From assembly GCF_030719035.1 (NCBI RefSeq), contig NZ_CP132203.1, positions 4,482,501-4,546,500 on the forward strand: 64,000 bases of DNA, given 5' to 3'. Of this stretch, positions 50,171 through 59,718 are shown in pieces. The stretch comes from Hahella sp. HNIBRBA332 (GTDB lineage Bacteria; Pseudomonadota; Gammaproteobacteria; Pseudomonadales; Oleiphilaceae). Below the pieces are notes generated by a model, which was not told the origin of the DNA, did no database searches, and saw only the letters and a program-made list of their open reading frames with translations. The position numbers and the translations under genes were made by a program. Position 1 is the first letter of the stretch. The number at the start of each line of letters is the position of its first letter.

Positions 50171-50938
50171 TTATTCATCCAGATTTTGCAGGCGCCGCAG
50201 TGAGCGCATGTTTCTGGAATCGGCCTTGCCTTTTTCCAATACGATTTCTTCCACATAAGCGAGATGCTCGTGAGCCGCGGCTCGGGCGGCGTTCGGATCT
50301 CTCGCCAGTACGGCTTCTTTCAGGCGAAAATGTTGCTCTTTTATTTTCAGCCGCATCGCCTCTTCTTCGTAGAGGTAATGTAGGTTGCTAACAATATTCT
50401 GTTTCAACAAGGTGAACAATGCGCGCATAGTATGAAGCAGCACCACGTTATGGGCGGCTTCCGCGATGGACAGATGAAACTCCGCATCCGCTTTCGCCTC
50501 CAGATCAGAGACGCGTTGTTCGTGATAGTTCAGCCAGTCATTGTAGCGTTTTTCAATAATTTTGCGATCCGCCCCCGTCCCGCGAATCGCGGCGTAGTAG
50601 GCGGCCACGCCTTCCAGCGCGTGACGGAACTCCAACAGGTCATACTGCGCTTCCGGATGCTGCCCGATCAGGGCGAACAACGGTTCGGTGTAACTGGCGC
50701 CCAGTTCCTGGGACACAAAATTGCCCCCGCCCTGACGCCTCACCACCAGCCCTTTGGCCTCCAGTTTCTGGATAGCCTCTCGCACAGAGGGCCTGGATAC
50801 TTCAAACTGCACCGCCAACGCCCGCTCGGGAGGCAACCGCTGCCCTGGTTTCAGGCTGCCTTCCAATATCATTTGCTCCAGGCTATCGACGATCACATCC
50901 GACAACTTGGGTTGTTTGAGGGGCTTCATTACAGGCAT
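50171..50938 (-). CDS. pdhR: GntR/FadR-family regulator (PdhR/LldR type)
   Basis: 255 residues. The N-terminal winged helix has PGQRLPPERALAVQFEVSRP and SVREAIQKLEAKGLVVRRQGG (residues about 30-72). A C-terminal FCD effector domain (about 95-230) with metal-site histidines follows (FRHALEG, HLSIAEAAHN, HEHLAYVE). The effector is probably pyruvate or lactate. The gene precedes aceEF and is divergent from the lactate operon, where three TGGT-N3-ACCA palindromes lie, so the LldR role is at least as well supported as the PdhR role. An in-frame ATG at 50929 is an alternative start. Confidence 0.82.
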   Translation of the reverse strand: MPVMKPLKQPKLSDVIVDSLEQMILEGSLKPGQRLPPERALAVQFEVSRPSVREAIQKLEAKGLVVRRQGGGNFVSQELGASYTEPLFALIGQHPEAQYDLLEFRHALEGVAAYYAAIRGTGADRKIIEKRYNDWLNYHEQRVSDLEAKADAEFHLSIAEAAHNVVLLHTMRALFTLLKQNIVSNLHYLYEEEAMRLKIKEQHFRLKEAVLARDPNAARAAAHEHLAYVEEIVLEKGKADSRNMRSLRRLQNLDE

Positions 50939-51215
50939 TAAAATGTCACCGAGACGGTGTTATGGCTCCAGACAGACGCTAAACGTTTCACTTTCCGACG
51001 CTCCCTACCCCGCAGTCTGTGGAATCAAGTTCCTCGCGGGCGGATGTCAGGACATTTAGCCGCAGGCGCTTGAAAGGCCGAGCATGCGCGCAGCGATGTA
51101 CGCAAGTAAGCTTAGCACGGGAGGCGTATGCGGCCACTTTCCAATAGCCCCGGCGCCCCGCGCGCCGCCTATAATCCTGGTGTTTCTATGGAAACTGCGG
51201 CGGATTCGCCGCTGA

Positions 51216-51243
51216 TGGTATGACCAACAAACTGGTATGACCA
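51216..51243. promoter_or_regulatory. Paired PdhR/LldR-like operators
   Basis: TGGTATGACCA occurs twice (51216-51226 and 51233-51243), centres 17 bp apart. Each matches the FadR-subfamily TGGT-N3-ACCA core. Confidence 0.7.
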
Positions 51244-51412
51244 ATCCAAACGACGCGCAGGCTAACACAACTGTCCTGCAAACGCATTATTGCTTAGACC
51301 AAAGTATTAACAGCCTACCATCCAGTACATTTTTTAGACGCACACAAGGTTGATCGGCGCTGATTGACACCGGCGGGAACCCCGCGTTATTTTAGCCTCA
51401 GCACTTTTGGTA

Positions 51413-51429
51413 AATTGGTATTACCAATT
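51413..51429. promoter_or_regulatory. PdhR/LldR operator upstream of lutA
   Basis: AATTGGTATTACCAATT is a perfect 7-bp palindrome about ATT, matching the PdhR/LldR consensus, 89 bp before the lutA ATG. Confidence 0.85.
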
Positions 51430-51518
51430 ACTTAAACCATAATTTCTCGCGCAAAATCCACGGCAGCCCAGCTAAGCCGTTAGATTCAGCTCACGGGAAG
51501 TAAACACAGAGATCAGAC

Positions 51519-52268
51519 ATGCAACGAGCTTATCCGGAAAAACCCGAGCAGGTGTATTTTTTCGGCACCTGCCTCATTGATCTGTTCTACCCCGAAGCGG
51601 GTATGGCGGGCATTCAATTGCTTGAACGCGAAGGCGTCAAGGTGATCTATCCACAGCAGCAGTCCTGCTGCGGCCAGCCCGCCTATAACTCAGGCTACGA
51701 TAATGAGGCGCGCAAGGTAGCGGCGGCGCAAATCGCCTGTCTGAACGAAGACTTGCCGGTAGTGGTTCCATCCGCCTCCTGCGCGGATATGTTGCGCCAT
51801 CACTACCCGGATCTGTTCGCCGCTACGCCCCTTCACAAGCAAGCGCTGAATTTGGCGGCGCGCACCTATGAGCTCACTGAGTTTCTGGTGCATGTCTGCA
51901 AAGTGCAGCTTGTGGATCATGGGCCTGCCGCCACTGTGGCCATCCACAACTCCTGTAGCGCTCAGCGTGGTATGAAAACAGCGCAAGACGCCATCTCCCT
52001 GCTGCGTCAAATGCGCAACGTGGCGATCGTTCAACAGGAGCGCGCCTCGGAATGTTGCGGGTTTGGCGGCACGTTCGCCGTGAAAGCGCCGGACATTTCC
52101 AATGCGATGGTGCAGGATAAATGCGACAACCTGCTCGCCACCGGCGCCAATGATCTGGTTTCTGGCGACTGTGGCTGTCTGATGAATATCAGCGGCGCTC
52201 TGGAAAAACGCAAAGATAAAATCCCGGCGCAACATATCGCTTCCTTTATATGGGAGCGTACGCAATGA
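51519..52268 (+). CDS. lutA: Lactate utilisation Fe-S protein LutA (LldE)
   Basis: 249 residues with the two cysteine-rich CCG domains of the YkgE/LutA family: QQSCCGQPAYNSGYDN (about residue 48) and SECCGFGGTFAVKAPD (about 176). Additional cysteines (ASCADM, NSCSAQRG) complete the cluster ligands. With LutB and LutC it forms a cytosolic L-lactate dehydrogenase complex. First gene of the lactate operon; its stop overlaps the lutB start by 4 bp (ATGA). Confidence 0.93.
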   Translation: MQRAYPEKPEQVYFFGTCLIDLFYPEAGMAGIQLLEREGVKVIYPQQQSCCGQPAYNSGYDNEARKVAAAQIACLNEDLPVVVPSASCADMLRHHYPDLFAATPLHKQALNLAARTYELTEFLVHVCKVQLVDHGPAATVAIHNSCSAQRGMKTAQDAISLLRQMRNVAIVQQERASECCGFGGTFAVKAPDISNAMVQDKCDNLLATGANDLVSGDCGCLMNISGALEKRKDKIPAQHIASFIWERTQ

Positions 52269-53734
52269 GCCGCTTCGAGCCCGCCACGGTCAATCTGGAA
52301 TTCGACAAGCGCGTCAGCGACGCCCTGCAAGACCAGGAGTTACGCGCCAATTTCCGCGGCGCCATGGACTTCCTGGTGGGCAAACGCGCCGCCATGTTTC
52401 CCGATAAGGAGGATCTGGAAGCCTTGCGCGCCCAAGGCGAGGCTATCCGCAATCGCTGTCTGAGCCAGCTTCCTGAGCTACTGGAGCAATTCGAGCAACG
52501 CTGCACGGAGAACGGCATACAGGTGCACTGGGCGGAGACGGCGCAGGAGGCCAACGCCATCATTCTGGAAATCATGCACAAGCATGACGCCACCAGGATG
52601 GTGAAAGGAAAATCCATGGCGTCGGAGGAGATTGGGCTCAATCATTTCCTGGCTGATCATGGCGTCGAGTGCCTGGAAACGGACATGGGCGAATACATCG
52701 TCCAGCTGGCGGACGAAACGCCCTCACACATCATCATGCCCGCGATTCACAAGAACAAGCAGCAAATCGCCCGCCTGTTCAACCAGAAAATAGAGGGGGT
52801 GGAGTACAGCGAAGACGTCGACCGCTTGATCGGCATCGGCCGCGATGTGTTGAGGCAGAAATTTTTTGAGGCGGATGTTGGTTTGTCTGGCGTGAATTTC
52901 GCCGTGGCGGAGACCGGCACGCTCTGTCTGGTGGAAAATGAAGGCAATGGTCGCATGACCACCACCATACCGCCCGTGCATATCGCGCTTTGCGGCATTG
53001 AAAAAGTGGTCGAGTCGCTACAGGACATCCCTCCCCTGCTGCGCCTGCTTACCCGCTCGGCTACCGGACAGGCCATCACCACCTATTTCAATATGATCAG
53101 CAGCCCGCGCAAACCCGATGAAAAAGACGGTCCACGGGAAGTACATGTCGTGCTGCTGGATAACGGACGTTCACGCATTTATGCGGATAAGCAACTGCAA
53201 GAGACTCTGCGTTGCATTCGTTGCGGCGCCTGTATGAATCACTGCCCGGTATACACCCGTATTGGCGGCCACGCGTATGGAACCACTTATCCCGGCCCTA
53301 TCGGCCAAGTGGTCTCGCCGCAGATTTGGGGTTTGCACACAGCGGGCGCCATCACTAAGGCCTGCTCTCTCAATGGCGCCTGCGGAGAAGCCTGTCCGGT
53401 CAAGATTCCACTAGCCGACCTGATTCGTCGTCTGCGTTATGAATCCAACAACAGCGAGCCAACACCCGTTCCCGGCCCTAGAGGCCAAGGTTCATTACGC
53501 AAGCGCCCGGAAGCGATTACCTGGAAGTTATGGGCGCTGTTGTCGCGCAAACCTGGACTGTACAAACTCGTACTATTCCTCGCTACCCGGCTGCGCGCGC
53601 TGGCGCCCAAACACATCGGTCCCTGGACCCGCTATCGCAGCGCACCCAGACCCGCCGCACGCTCGCTACATGAGCTGGCGGCGCAGCGCTCTCAATCAAA
53701 CGCCTCATCACAGGAGCACGGTCGGCATGAGTAG
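52265..53734 (+). CDS. lutB: Lactate utilisation Fe-S protein LutB (LldF)
   Basis: 489 residues. An N-terminal LUD domain (about 60-300; MVKGKSMASEEIGLNHFL, FAVAETGTLCLVENEGN) is followed by a ferredoxin-like domain with CIRCGACMNHCPV and CSLNGACGEACPV, enough cysteines for two 4Fe-4S clusters, and a DUF3390-like C-terminal tail. The ATG at 52265 was chosen for the overlap with the lutA stop; the frame is open five codons further. Overlaps lutC by 8 bp. Confidence 0.94.
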   Translation: MSRFEPATVNLEFDKRVSDALQDQELRANFRGAMDFLVGKRAAMFPDKEDLEALRAQGEAIRNRCLSQLPELLEQFEQRCTENGIQVHWAETAQEANAIILEIMHKHDATRMVKGKSMASEEIGLNHFLADHGVECLETDMGEYIVQLADETPSHIIMPAIHKNKQQIARLFNQKIEGVEYSEDVDRLIGIGRDVLRQKFFEADVGLSGVNFAVAETGTLCLVENEGNGRMTTTIPPVHIALCGIEKVVESLQDIPPLLRLLTRSATGQAITTYFNMISSPRKPDEKDGPREVHVVLLDNGRSRIYADKQLQETLRCIRCGACMNHCPVYTRIGGHAYGTTYPGPIGQVVSPQIWGLHTAGAITKACSLNGACGEACPVKIPLADLIRRLRYESNNSEPTPVPGPRGQGSLRKRPEAITWKLWALLSRKPGLYKLVLFLATRLRALAPKHIGPWTRYRSAPRPAARSLHELAAQRSQSNASSQEHGRHE

Positions 53735-54401
53735 TCGCGAAGCCATCCTCAACCGTTTACGCACTTATCGCCAGCCCAAACCATCTCAACCCGCGCAGGC
53801 TCCCGCCGCCGCGTCGGCGACACTCAGTATCGCGGAGAAAGTGCGTCTGTTTACCGAAAACCTGCATGCGGCGCACGCTGAAGTGATCACGGCGACGCAA
53901 GAGGACTGGACGCAACGTCTTTTATCTTTCTGGAGGGAGACAGGCGTTCATAGCGTGATTTACGCACCGAACACAGCTCACGGACAGGCCATAGAATCCG
54001 CCGCGCATGCCTATCCCGAACTACAGCTACAGGCCTATGAAGAAGATATAGAAACCTGTAAAGACAGACTGTTCAATCATATTCAGTGCGGCTTTGGCGC
54101 CGCCATGGCGGGCATCGCTGAGACGGGAACCTTGATGGTGAAAACCGGCGCTGACGAGCCACGGGCGCTGTCATTGGTTCCTCCCACACACAGCCTTCTT
54201 ATCCACGCCAAAGACTTGTATACGGATTTACCGGAAGCGCTTCATCAAACCCGGATCGAAACCGCGTTGCCCACAAACCTGCTGCTCATCTCCGGTCCGT
54301 CCAAAACCGCCGATATTCAGCAGACGCTGGCCTACGGCGCCCATGGCCCCAAGCGTTTAGTCGTGGTTCTGATTGTTGCGGAGGAAAGCGATCATGTCTG
54401 A
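53727..54401 (+). CDS. lutC: Lactate utilisation protein LutC (LldG)
   Basis: 224 residues, LUD domain only, with GFGAAMAGIAETGTLMV and LVPPTHSLLIHAKDLY in the C-terminal half. The true start is the ATG at 53727, with CAGGAG 10 nt upstream and an 8-bp overlap with lutB; a much longer open frame inside lutB is spurious. Third component of the LutABC lactate dehydrogenase. Overlaps the next gene by 8 bp. Confidence 0.93.
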   Translation: MSSREAILNRLRTYRQPKPSQPAQAPAAASATLSIAEKVRLFTENLHAAHAEVITATQEDWTQRLLSFWRETGVHSVIYAPNTAHGQAIESAAHAYPELQLQAYEEDIETCKDRLFNHIQCGFGAAMAGIAETGTLMVKTGADEPRALSLVPPTHSLLIHAKDLYTDLPEALHQTRIETALPTNLLLISGPSKTADIQQTLAYGAHGPKRLVVVLIVAEESDHV

Positions 54402-57234
54402 ATCCTTCACCCGTTTCTCTCAGGCGGTGCGCCAGTTCATTCCCGCCGCCAGAGTGATTGACGATCCCCTGCGTCGTCTCGCCTATGGAACGGACGCAAG
54501 CTTTTATCGGTTGATTCCGCAACTGGTGTTGCGGGTGGAAAACGAAGACGAAGTCATCCGCTTGTTACAACAGGCTGACGCTCACCACATCGCGTTGACC
54601 TTCAGGGCGGCGGGCACCAGTCTGTCCGGTCAGGCAGTAACAGACTCGGTGCTGGTACAGTTACAGGGATGGCGAGAGCATCAGATTGAGGAGAATGGCG
54701 CCCGTATTCGCCTGCAACCGGGGGTGATCGGCGCTCACGCTAATCGCTACCTTGCTCCCTTTCAGCGCAAGATCGGTCCAGACCCAGCGTCCATCAATGC
54801 GGCGAAAATCGGCGGCATCGCAGCCAACAACGCCAGCGGTATGTGCTGCGGAACGCAACAGAATAGTTACCATACGCTGGCGCACATTCGCGCGGTGACG
54901 GCGGACGGAACTGTCCTGGATACTGCCGACGAGGGCTCCCGAAAGACGTTTGCGCAGACGCATGGCGCGCTGTTGCAAGGCATCTCGAATCTGCGCGCTG
55001 AAATCCTCGCCAATCCTGAGCTCGCGGCGAAAATTCGACACAAGTATCGCCTGAAAAATACAACCGGCTACGGCATCAATGCGCTTCTGGACTTTACCGA
55101 CCCTGTGGATATTCTGGCGCGCTTGCTGATCGGCTCCGAAGGGACATTGGGATTCATCTCCGCCATTACTTACAACACTGTGGCGGATCATCCCGACAAA
55201 GCCACCTCCCTGGTGTTTTTTCCAGATATCCATGTCGCCTGTCAGGCCGTATCCAAACTGAAGGCCTCTCCTGTAGCAGCCGTGGAGCTGATTGATCGGC
55301 GTGGTTTGGCCTCAGTGCAGAACAAACCCGGCACGCCGGAGTTTGTACGCGACCTGCCTCACGGCGCGGCCGCTTTGTTGATCGAGTCACGCGCTCCTGA
55401 CGCCAACATGTTGGACACACAGATCGAACAGATCCAGCAACTGCTCAATGAGTTTCCACTGCTCAACCAAGTTCCTTTCAGCAAAGACCCTCATCATTGC
55501 GCGCAGTTATGGAACCTGCGCAAAGGCCTGTTTCCCGCACTGGGCGCCGCCAGAGATGTTGGCACGACGGTTATCATCGAAGACATTGCTTTTCCGATTG
55601 AACACCTGGCGGAGGGGGTTCTGGAGCTGCAACGCCTGTTCTCCGAATACGACTACCCGGACGCGCTCATTTTCGGCCACGCTCTGGAGGGCAACCTACA
55701 CTTTGTGTTTTCCCAGGAGTTTTCCTCTGATTTAGCCATTGAACGCTATCGCGGACTGATGGACGCTGTGGCGCAATTGGTGGCGGTGCGCTTTGGCGGC
55801 TCCCTGAAGGCCGAGCATGGCACAGGCCGTAACATGGCGCCGTTTGTTGAGTTGGAATGGGGGGCGGAAGCCTATGCTGTCATGCGTCGCATCAAAGACC
55901 TGTTCGACCCCAAAGGCATTCTGAATCCCGGCGTGATCATCAACGATGACCCGGAGGCTCATCTACGTCACCTGAAGCCGCTACCCGCGGCAGATCCGCT
56001 GATAGACAGGTGTATCGAGTGTGGATTCTGCGAGCCTTCCTGCCCTTCTCGCGAACTGACCTTAACGCCTCGTCAGCGTATCGTCGCCTCCCGGGAAATA
56101 GCCCGTCTACAGGCCAGCGGAGAAGACGCAGAACAATTACGGACACTAATGGACGCCTATGATTACGCCGGCGACGACACTTGCGCCGCGTGCGGATTAT
56201 GCGCGCTAAGTTGTCCCGTGAGCATTAACACCGGCGACCTCACCCGTCTGCATCGCCAACAGAAAAACGCGGCGCAAGCGGGTAAAGCCCAATGGGTCGC
56301 CGAACACTTTTCACTGCTGACCAAAGCCACGCGTTTAGGGCTAGGCGGCGCCGACGCCATGCACCGGGTTTTAGGCGCCGGAGCGATGTCCTCGCTAAGC
56401 CAGGGCGCACGCAAACTAAGCGGGGAACGGATGCCGCTCTGGCACCCCTTTCTTCCCACCGCCGCCAGTTCGTGTCGGACTAGTGAAAAGGCGGCGGACG
56501 TGGTGTATTTCAGCAGTTGCGCTTCCCGCACCATGGGCCCCGCCCGGGGCGATGTGGAAACCCGCTCTCTCACGGAAGCCTGCCTGCACTTGTTGGAAAA
56601 GGCCGGCTTGAATGTTCGCTTCCCGTCCAATATCGGCCAACTTTGTTGTGGCCTGCCCTTCGCCAGCAAAGGGTTCCCCGACAGCGCCCGGCAAAAGGCC
56701 GAAGAGCTGGCGCAAGCGCTGCTGGCGTCCAGCGAAGGCGGACGACTCCCCGTCTTTTGCGACGCCAGCCCATGCACGCAGAAATTAAAGGAAGCGATTG
56801 AGCAAACCGAGGCAGGGAAGAAATTAAAGATTTACGACTCCGTTGAGTTTATCCACGACTTCGTGCTCGATCGCCTCAGAATTCAAAAAGAGGATGCGCC
56901 TATCGCCATCCATGTCACCTGCAGCGCGCAAAAAATGGGGATTGGCGACAAGCTTCTGGCGATCGCCAAACGCTGTTGTCATCAAGTGGTGATGCCGGAA
57001 CATATCACCTGCTGCGGTTTCGCCGGCGACAGAGGCTTTAGTCACCCCGAATTGAATGCGTCAGCCTTGGCGCCGCTGAAAGCGCAAGTACAGGAAAAAG
57101 GATGCGGTGAAGGCTTCTCCAATAGCCGCAGCTGTGAAATCGGTTTATCACTGCATGCGGGCGTGCATTATCACAGCATTGTTTATCTGGTGGACAGAGT
57201 CAGCGAAAAACTGGCGGAGCCGGCAAGTGTATGA
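54394..57234 (+). CDS. dld: D-lactate dehydrogenase, FAD/Fe-S type (Dld-II)
   Basis: 946 residues. N-terminal FAD-binding type-4 domain (RAAGTSLSGQAVTDSVLV, IGGIAANNASGMCCG) and FAD-linked oxidase C domain (FGHALEGNLHFVF, GSLKAEHGTGRNMAPFVE). A 4Fe-4S module with CIECGFCEPSCPS and CAACGLCALSCPV follows, then two C-terminal CCG domains (QLCCGLPFASKGF, ITCCGFAGDRGF). This domain order is that of the Shewanella Dld-II enzyme beside lldEFG. It oxidises D-lactate to pyruvate and feeds quinone. GGAGGAAAG precedes the ATG. No lactate permease is in the operon. Confidence 0.93.
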   Translation: MSESFTRFSQAVRQFIPAARVIDDPLRRLAYGTDASFYRLIPQLVLRVENEDEVIRLLQQADAHHIALTFRAAGTSLSGQAVTDSVLVQLQGWREHQIEENGARIRLQPGVIGAHANRYLAPFQRKIGPDPASINAAKIGGIAANNASGMCCGTQQNSYHTLAHIRAVTADGTVLDTADEGSRKTFAQTHGALLQGISNLRAEILANPELAAKIRHKYRLKNTTGYGINALLDFTDPVDILARLLIGSEGTLGFISAITYNTVADHPDKATSLVFFPDIHVACQAVSKLKASPVAAVELIDRRGLASVQNKPGTPEFVRDLPHGAAALLIESRAPDANMLDTQIEQIQQLLNEFPLLNQVPFSKDPHHCAQLWNLRKGLFPALGAARDVGTTVIIEDIAFPIEHLAEGVLELQRLFSEYDYPDALIFGHALEGNLHFVFSQEFSSDLAIERYRGLMDAVAQLVAVRFGGSLKAEHGTGRNMAPFVELEWGAEAYAVMRRIKDLFDPKGILNPGVIINDDPEAHLRHLKPLPAADPLIDRCIECGFCEPSCPSRELTLTPRQRIVASREIARLQASGEDAEQLRTLMDAYDYAGDDTCAACGLCALSCPVSINTGDLTRLHRQQKNAAQAGKAQWVAEHFSLLTKATRLGLGGADAMHRVLGAGAMSSLSQGARKLSGERMPLWHPFLPTAASSCRTSEKAADVVYFSSCASRTMGPARGDVETRSLTEACLHLLEKAGLNVRFPSNIGQLCCGLPFASKGFPDSARQKAEELAQALLASSEGGRLPVFCDASPCTQKLKEAIEQTEAGKKLKIYDSVEFIHDFVLDRLRIQKEDAPIAIHVTCSAQKMGIGDKLLAIAKRCCHQVVMPEHITCCGFAGDRGFSHPELNASALAPLKAQVQEKGCGEGFSNSRSCEIGLSLHAGVHYHSIVYLVDRVSEKLAEPASV

Positions 57235-57236
57235 AA

Positions 57237-57578
57237 CTACACATGCCCGTTGGCGTAATCGTTAAGGAAGTGAGCGGTTTCATCATCGATATCGGTGATC
57301 TCCACGCCAACCAGATAGGACGATGTGCGCACGACGACGTGTCGCACGATGACTGACGCAATGCTCTCCCAACGCTTGGCGTGATGTACGATCTCGACTT
57401 TCATAATCAGCGTTGCGCCGACCGGCAACGGAATTGGGAACTCAAACAGGTAGCCGTGGGCGGAGACGTTATCGATTTTGCCCATGTACATCTTTTTGTC
57501 GGGGGTTTTGACTATCGTTCGCCATGACGCGTTCCGCCTGGGACTGCGTCGACCATCCTGCTCATGAGCATCGCTCAT
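57237..57578 (-). CDS. PilZ-domain protein (c-di-GMP binding)
   Basis: 113 residues from the ATG at 57578, which follows GGAGGGTGCA; an upstream extension of 17 codons is less likely. The PilZ signature is split as usual: arginine cluster RRSPRRNASWR (about residues 9-19), then DNVSAHGYLFEF (the D/N-x-S-x-x-G turn), with a beta-barrel following. Single-domain PilZ proteins act as c-di-GMP receptors acting on motility, surface polymers or pili; the target is not evident. Convergent with dld, 2 bp apart. Confidence 0.85.
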   Translation of the reverse strand: MSDAHEQDGRRSPRRNASWRTIVKTPDKKMYMGKIDNVSAHGYLFEFPIPLPVGATLIMKVEIVHHAKRWESIASVIVRHVVVRTSSYLVGVEITDIDDETAHFLNDYANGHV

Positions 57579-57839
57579 TGCACCCTCCGGTTTCGCCAGC
57601 TTTATGGGATGTCCGCAACGCCGGCGCATGAACTCCGTTCTCAGGTCTGTCGCTCCAGCCCTCGAATCGCGCCTTGGCCTTTTCTTATCGAGCCTGCATA
57701 TACTAAAGATTAGCAGACCCTACGCCAACGCCAATTCAGTGCTAACTTGATTTGTATCGGGTTAAGCGCGCAGGCGATCGGACACAATGGCCTCTACGTC
57801 ATTGACCGGCGAATCCGCGCCAGCGACACAGGGGGAGTA

Positions 57840-58973
57840 GTGAAAAAGGCTTTGATAACGCTGATTGCCGCGGCGTTGATACTCGGGTTAGGCTATTGGA
57901 AATGGCGTCCGAAACCATTACAGGCGCCCCTGCACACGCTCAGCAAAGGCGCAGTGGAAAGCACCGTAGCGAACACCCGCGCCGGCGCCGTGCGCGCCTG
58001 TCAGCGCTCCAAACTGTCCATGCCTACCGGCGGCGCAGTATCCGCCCTCCACGTCAAGGCGGGAGACAGAGTCGAATCCGGACAACTGCTTTTGGAGCTA
58101 TGGAACAAGGACCTGCGCGCGCTCTATGATCAGGCTCGCGCTGGATTGTCCATCGCCGAACAAAAAAAGGCGGAGGTCTGTTTTGGCGCTGAGCGGGACC
58201 AAAGAGAACTGCAACGCCAACAAACCCTGGCCAGCAAGAAATTATCCTCCGAAGATATTCTGGACGCCGCCCGCACCCAGGCGGGAATGTCCGCCCTCGC
58301 CTGCAAGGCCGCCGCGGCGCAGATTGAAGAAAGTCAGGCTGTCGTCGCACTGCAGGCCGCACATTTGGAGCGCAGCGCGTTACGGGCGCCGTTCAGCGGC
58401 GTCATTGCGGAAATCAACGGAGAGATCGGCGAATATGTAACGCCTTCCCCACCCGGCGTACCCACTCCTCCCGCCGTCGATCTGATTGACGATAGCTGCC
58501 TGTACGTGCGCGCTCCCATAGATGAAGTCGACACTGCGCGCATTAAAGTGGGCATGCCCGCACGCGTGACGCTGGACGCCTTTCGTGGCCGCGCGCTGCT
58601 GGCGGTGGTGACGCGGGTCGCGCCTTATGTGCAGGAGTACGAAAAGCAGGCCCGCACCGTCGATGTGGAAGTGGAAATCAGTGAATTCCCCGAAGACATG
58701 AACTTACTGGTCGGCTACAGCGCGGACATCGAGATCATTATCGATAGCCGGGACAATGTGTTGCGCATCCCCACCGAGATGATTCTGGAAGGTGACGCCG
58801 TCCTGAAATTCGACCCGAATGACCACAGTCTGCATAAAGTCACCTTCCAAGGCGGCATCGGCAATTGGGTGTACACGGAGGTGGTAAGCGGCTTGAACGA
58901 GGGCGACCGCGTCCTCTCCGCGCTGGACCAGGAAGGGGCGGAAGATGGCGTGCAGGTGCGTCCGCAACCATGA
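57840..58973 (+). CDS. MacA/HlyD-like periplasmic adaptor
   Basis: About 377 residues from the GTG at 57840; the frame is open to 57747 but the first membrane helix (ALITLIAAALILGLGYW) begins just after this GTG and GGGGGAG precedes it. Domains: lipoyl/biotinyl halves (GGAVSALHVKAGDRVESGQL and LRAPFSGVIAEINGEIGEYV), a helical hairpin (about 95-180), a beta-barrel (IKVGMPARVTLDAFRGRALL) and a membrane-proximal region. Unusually for MacA-like proteins it has four or five cysteines in the periplasmic part. It links the ABC export permeases to an outer-membrane channel encoded elsewhere. Overlaps the ATPase gene by 4 bp. Confidence 0.87.
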   Translation: MKKALITLIAAALILGLGYWKWRPKPLQAPLHTLSKGAVESTVANTRAGAVRACQRSKLSMPTGGAVSALHVKAGDRVESGQLLLELWNKDLRALYDQARAGLSIAEQKKAEVCFGAERDQRELQRQQTLASKKLSSEDILDAARTQAGMSALACKAAAAQIEESQAVVALQAAHLERSALRAPFSGVIAEINGEIGEYVTPSPPGVPTPPAVDLIDDSCLYVRAPIDEVDTARIKVGMPARVTLDAFRGRALLAVVTRVAPYVQEYEKQARTVDVEVEISEFPEDMNLLVGYSADIEIIIDSRDNVLRIPTEMILEGDAVLKFDPNDHSLHKVTFQGGIGNWVYTEVVSGLNEGDRVLSALDQEGAEDGVQVRPQP

Positions 58974-59716
58974 GCGTCGCTAACCGTTCGGCAACGTCCT
59001 CATCACCCTCAAAACCGGCGGAGCCTGTCGTCGCGTTGCATGAGATCAATCGGCATTTCCAACTTGGCGAGCAGACCGTCAAGGCTCTGGATGCAGTCAG
59101 CCTTGAGCTGCTGGCCGGCGATTACGTTTCCGTGATGGGGCCTTCTGGTTCTGGTAAATCCACTCTGCTGAATATTCTCGGATTACTGGATCGACCGGAC
59201 GCCGGCGCCTATCTGTTGAACGGAGAACCCACTCAGTACCTCAACGAGGAAAAACGGGCGCGTTTACGTCAGCAGAATATCGGATTCGTATTTCAGTCCT
59301 ACCATCTTATCCCCCGCATGAGCGCACGGGAGAATATTGAGTTGCCGCTGATTCTCGCCGGCGCGGCGCCGAAAGAACGCGCACGCATGGTGTCTGAAAT
59401 GCTGGAGCGACTGGGCCTGACCGCCCGCGCCAGTCACCTGCCCAATCAGCTGTCCGGTGGGCAACGACAACGAGTCGCCATCGGCAGAGCCATCATCATG
59501 AAGCCCAAGCTGCTCCTCGCAGATGAGCCAACAGGAAACCTGGACACCCAGTCCGGCGCTGACGTCGTCACTTTACTGGAAGAGTTGAACGCTCAGGACA
59601 TTACTCTGGTGGTGGTCACTCATGATGTCGAGCTGGGCAAACGCGCCAAGCGTCAGCTGCGAATGGTGGATGGCCGCATTCAGAGCGACCTGCGCCAAAA
59701 CGGTGTGAGCGATTAG
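58970..59716 (+). CDS. MacB/LolD-like ABC ATPase
   Basis: 248 residues from the ATG overlapping the adaptor stop (ATGA). Walker A GPSGSGKST, Q-loop FQSYHLI, signature LSGGQRQRVA, Walker B LLLADEPTGNLD and switch VVVTHDVELGKRAKRQLRM are all intact. A ~20-residue Ser/Pro-rich N-terminal extension precedes the domain. It drives the FtsX-like permeases encoded next. The ATPase is a separate gene, unlike E. coli MacB where it is fused to the permease. Confidence 0.93.
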   Translation: MSVANRSATSSSPSKPAEPVVALHEINRHFQLGEQTVKALDAVSLELLAGDYVSVMGPSGSGKSTLLNILGLLDRPDAGAYLLNGEPTQYLNEEKRARLRQQNIGFVFQSYHLIPRMSARENIELPLILAGAAPKERARMVSEMLERLGLTARASHLPNQLSGGQRQRVAIGRAIIMKPKLLLADEPTGNLDTQSGADVVTLLEELNAQDITLVVVTHDVELGKRAKRQLRMVDGRIQSDLRQNGVSD

Positions 59717-59718
59717 CC

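Larger units (their letters stand above)
50939..51518. other. 580-bp regulatory region between pdhR and lutA
   Basis: Contains the paired operators at 51216-51243 and the perfect palindrome at 51413-51429. The rest has no convincing gene; short frames on both strands lack ribosome binding sites. Confidence 0.65.

Noticed and set aside
53439..53726. Upstream extension of lutC within lutB
   Set aside because: The lutB reading frame covers it and the real lutC start has a good ribosome binding site and an 8-bp overlap.
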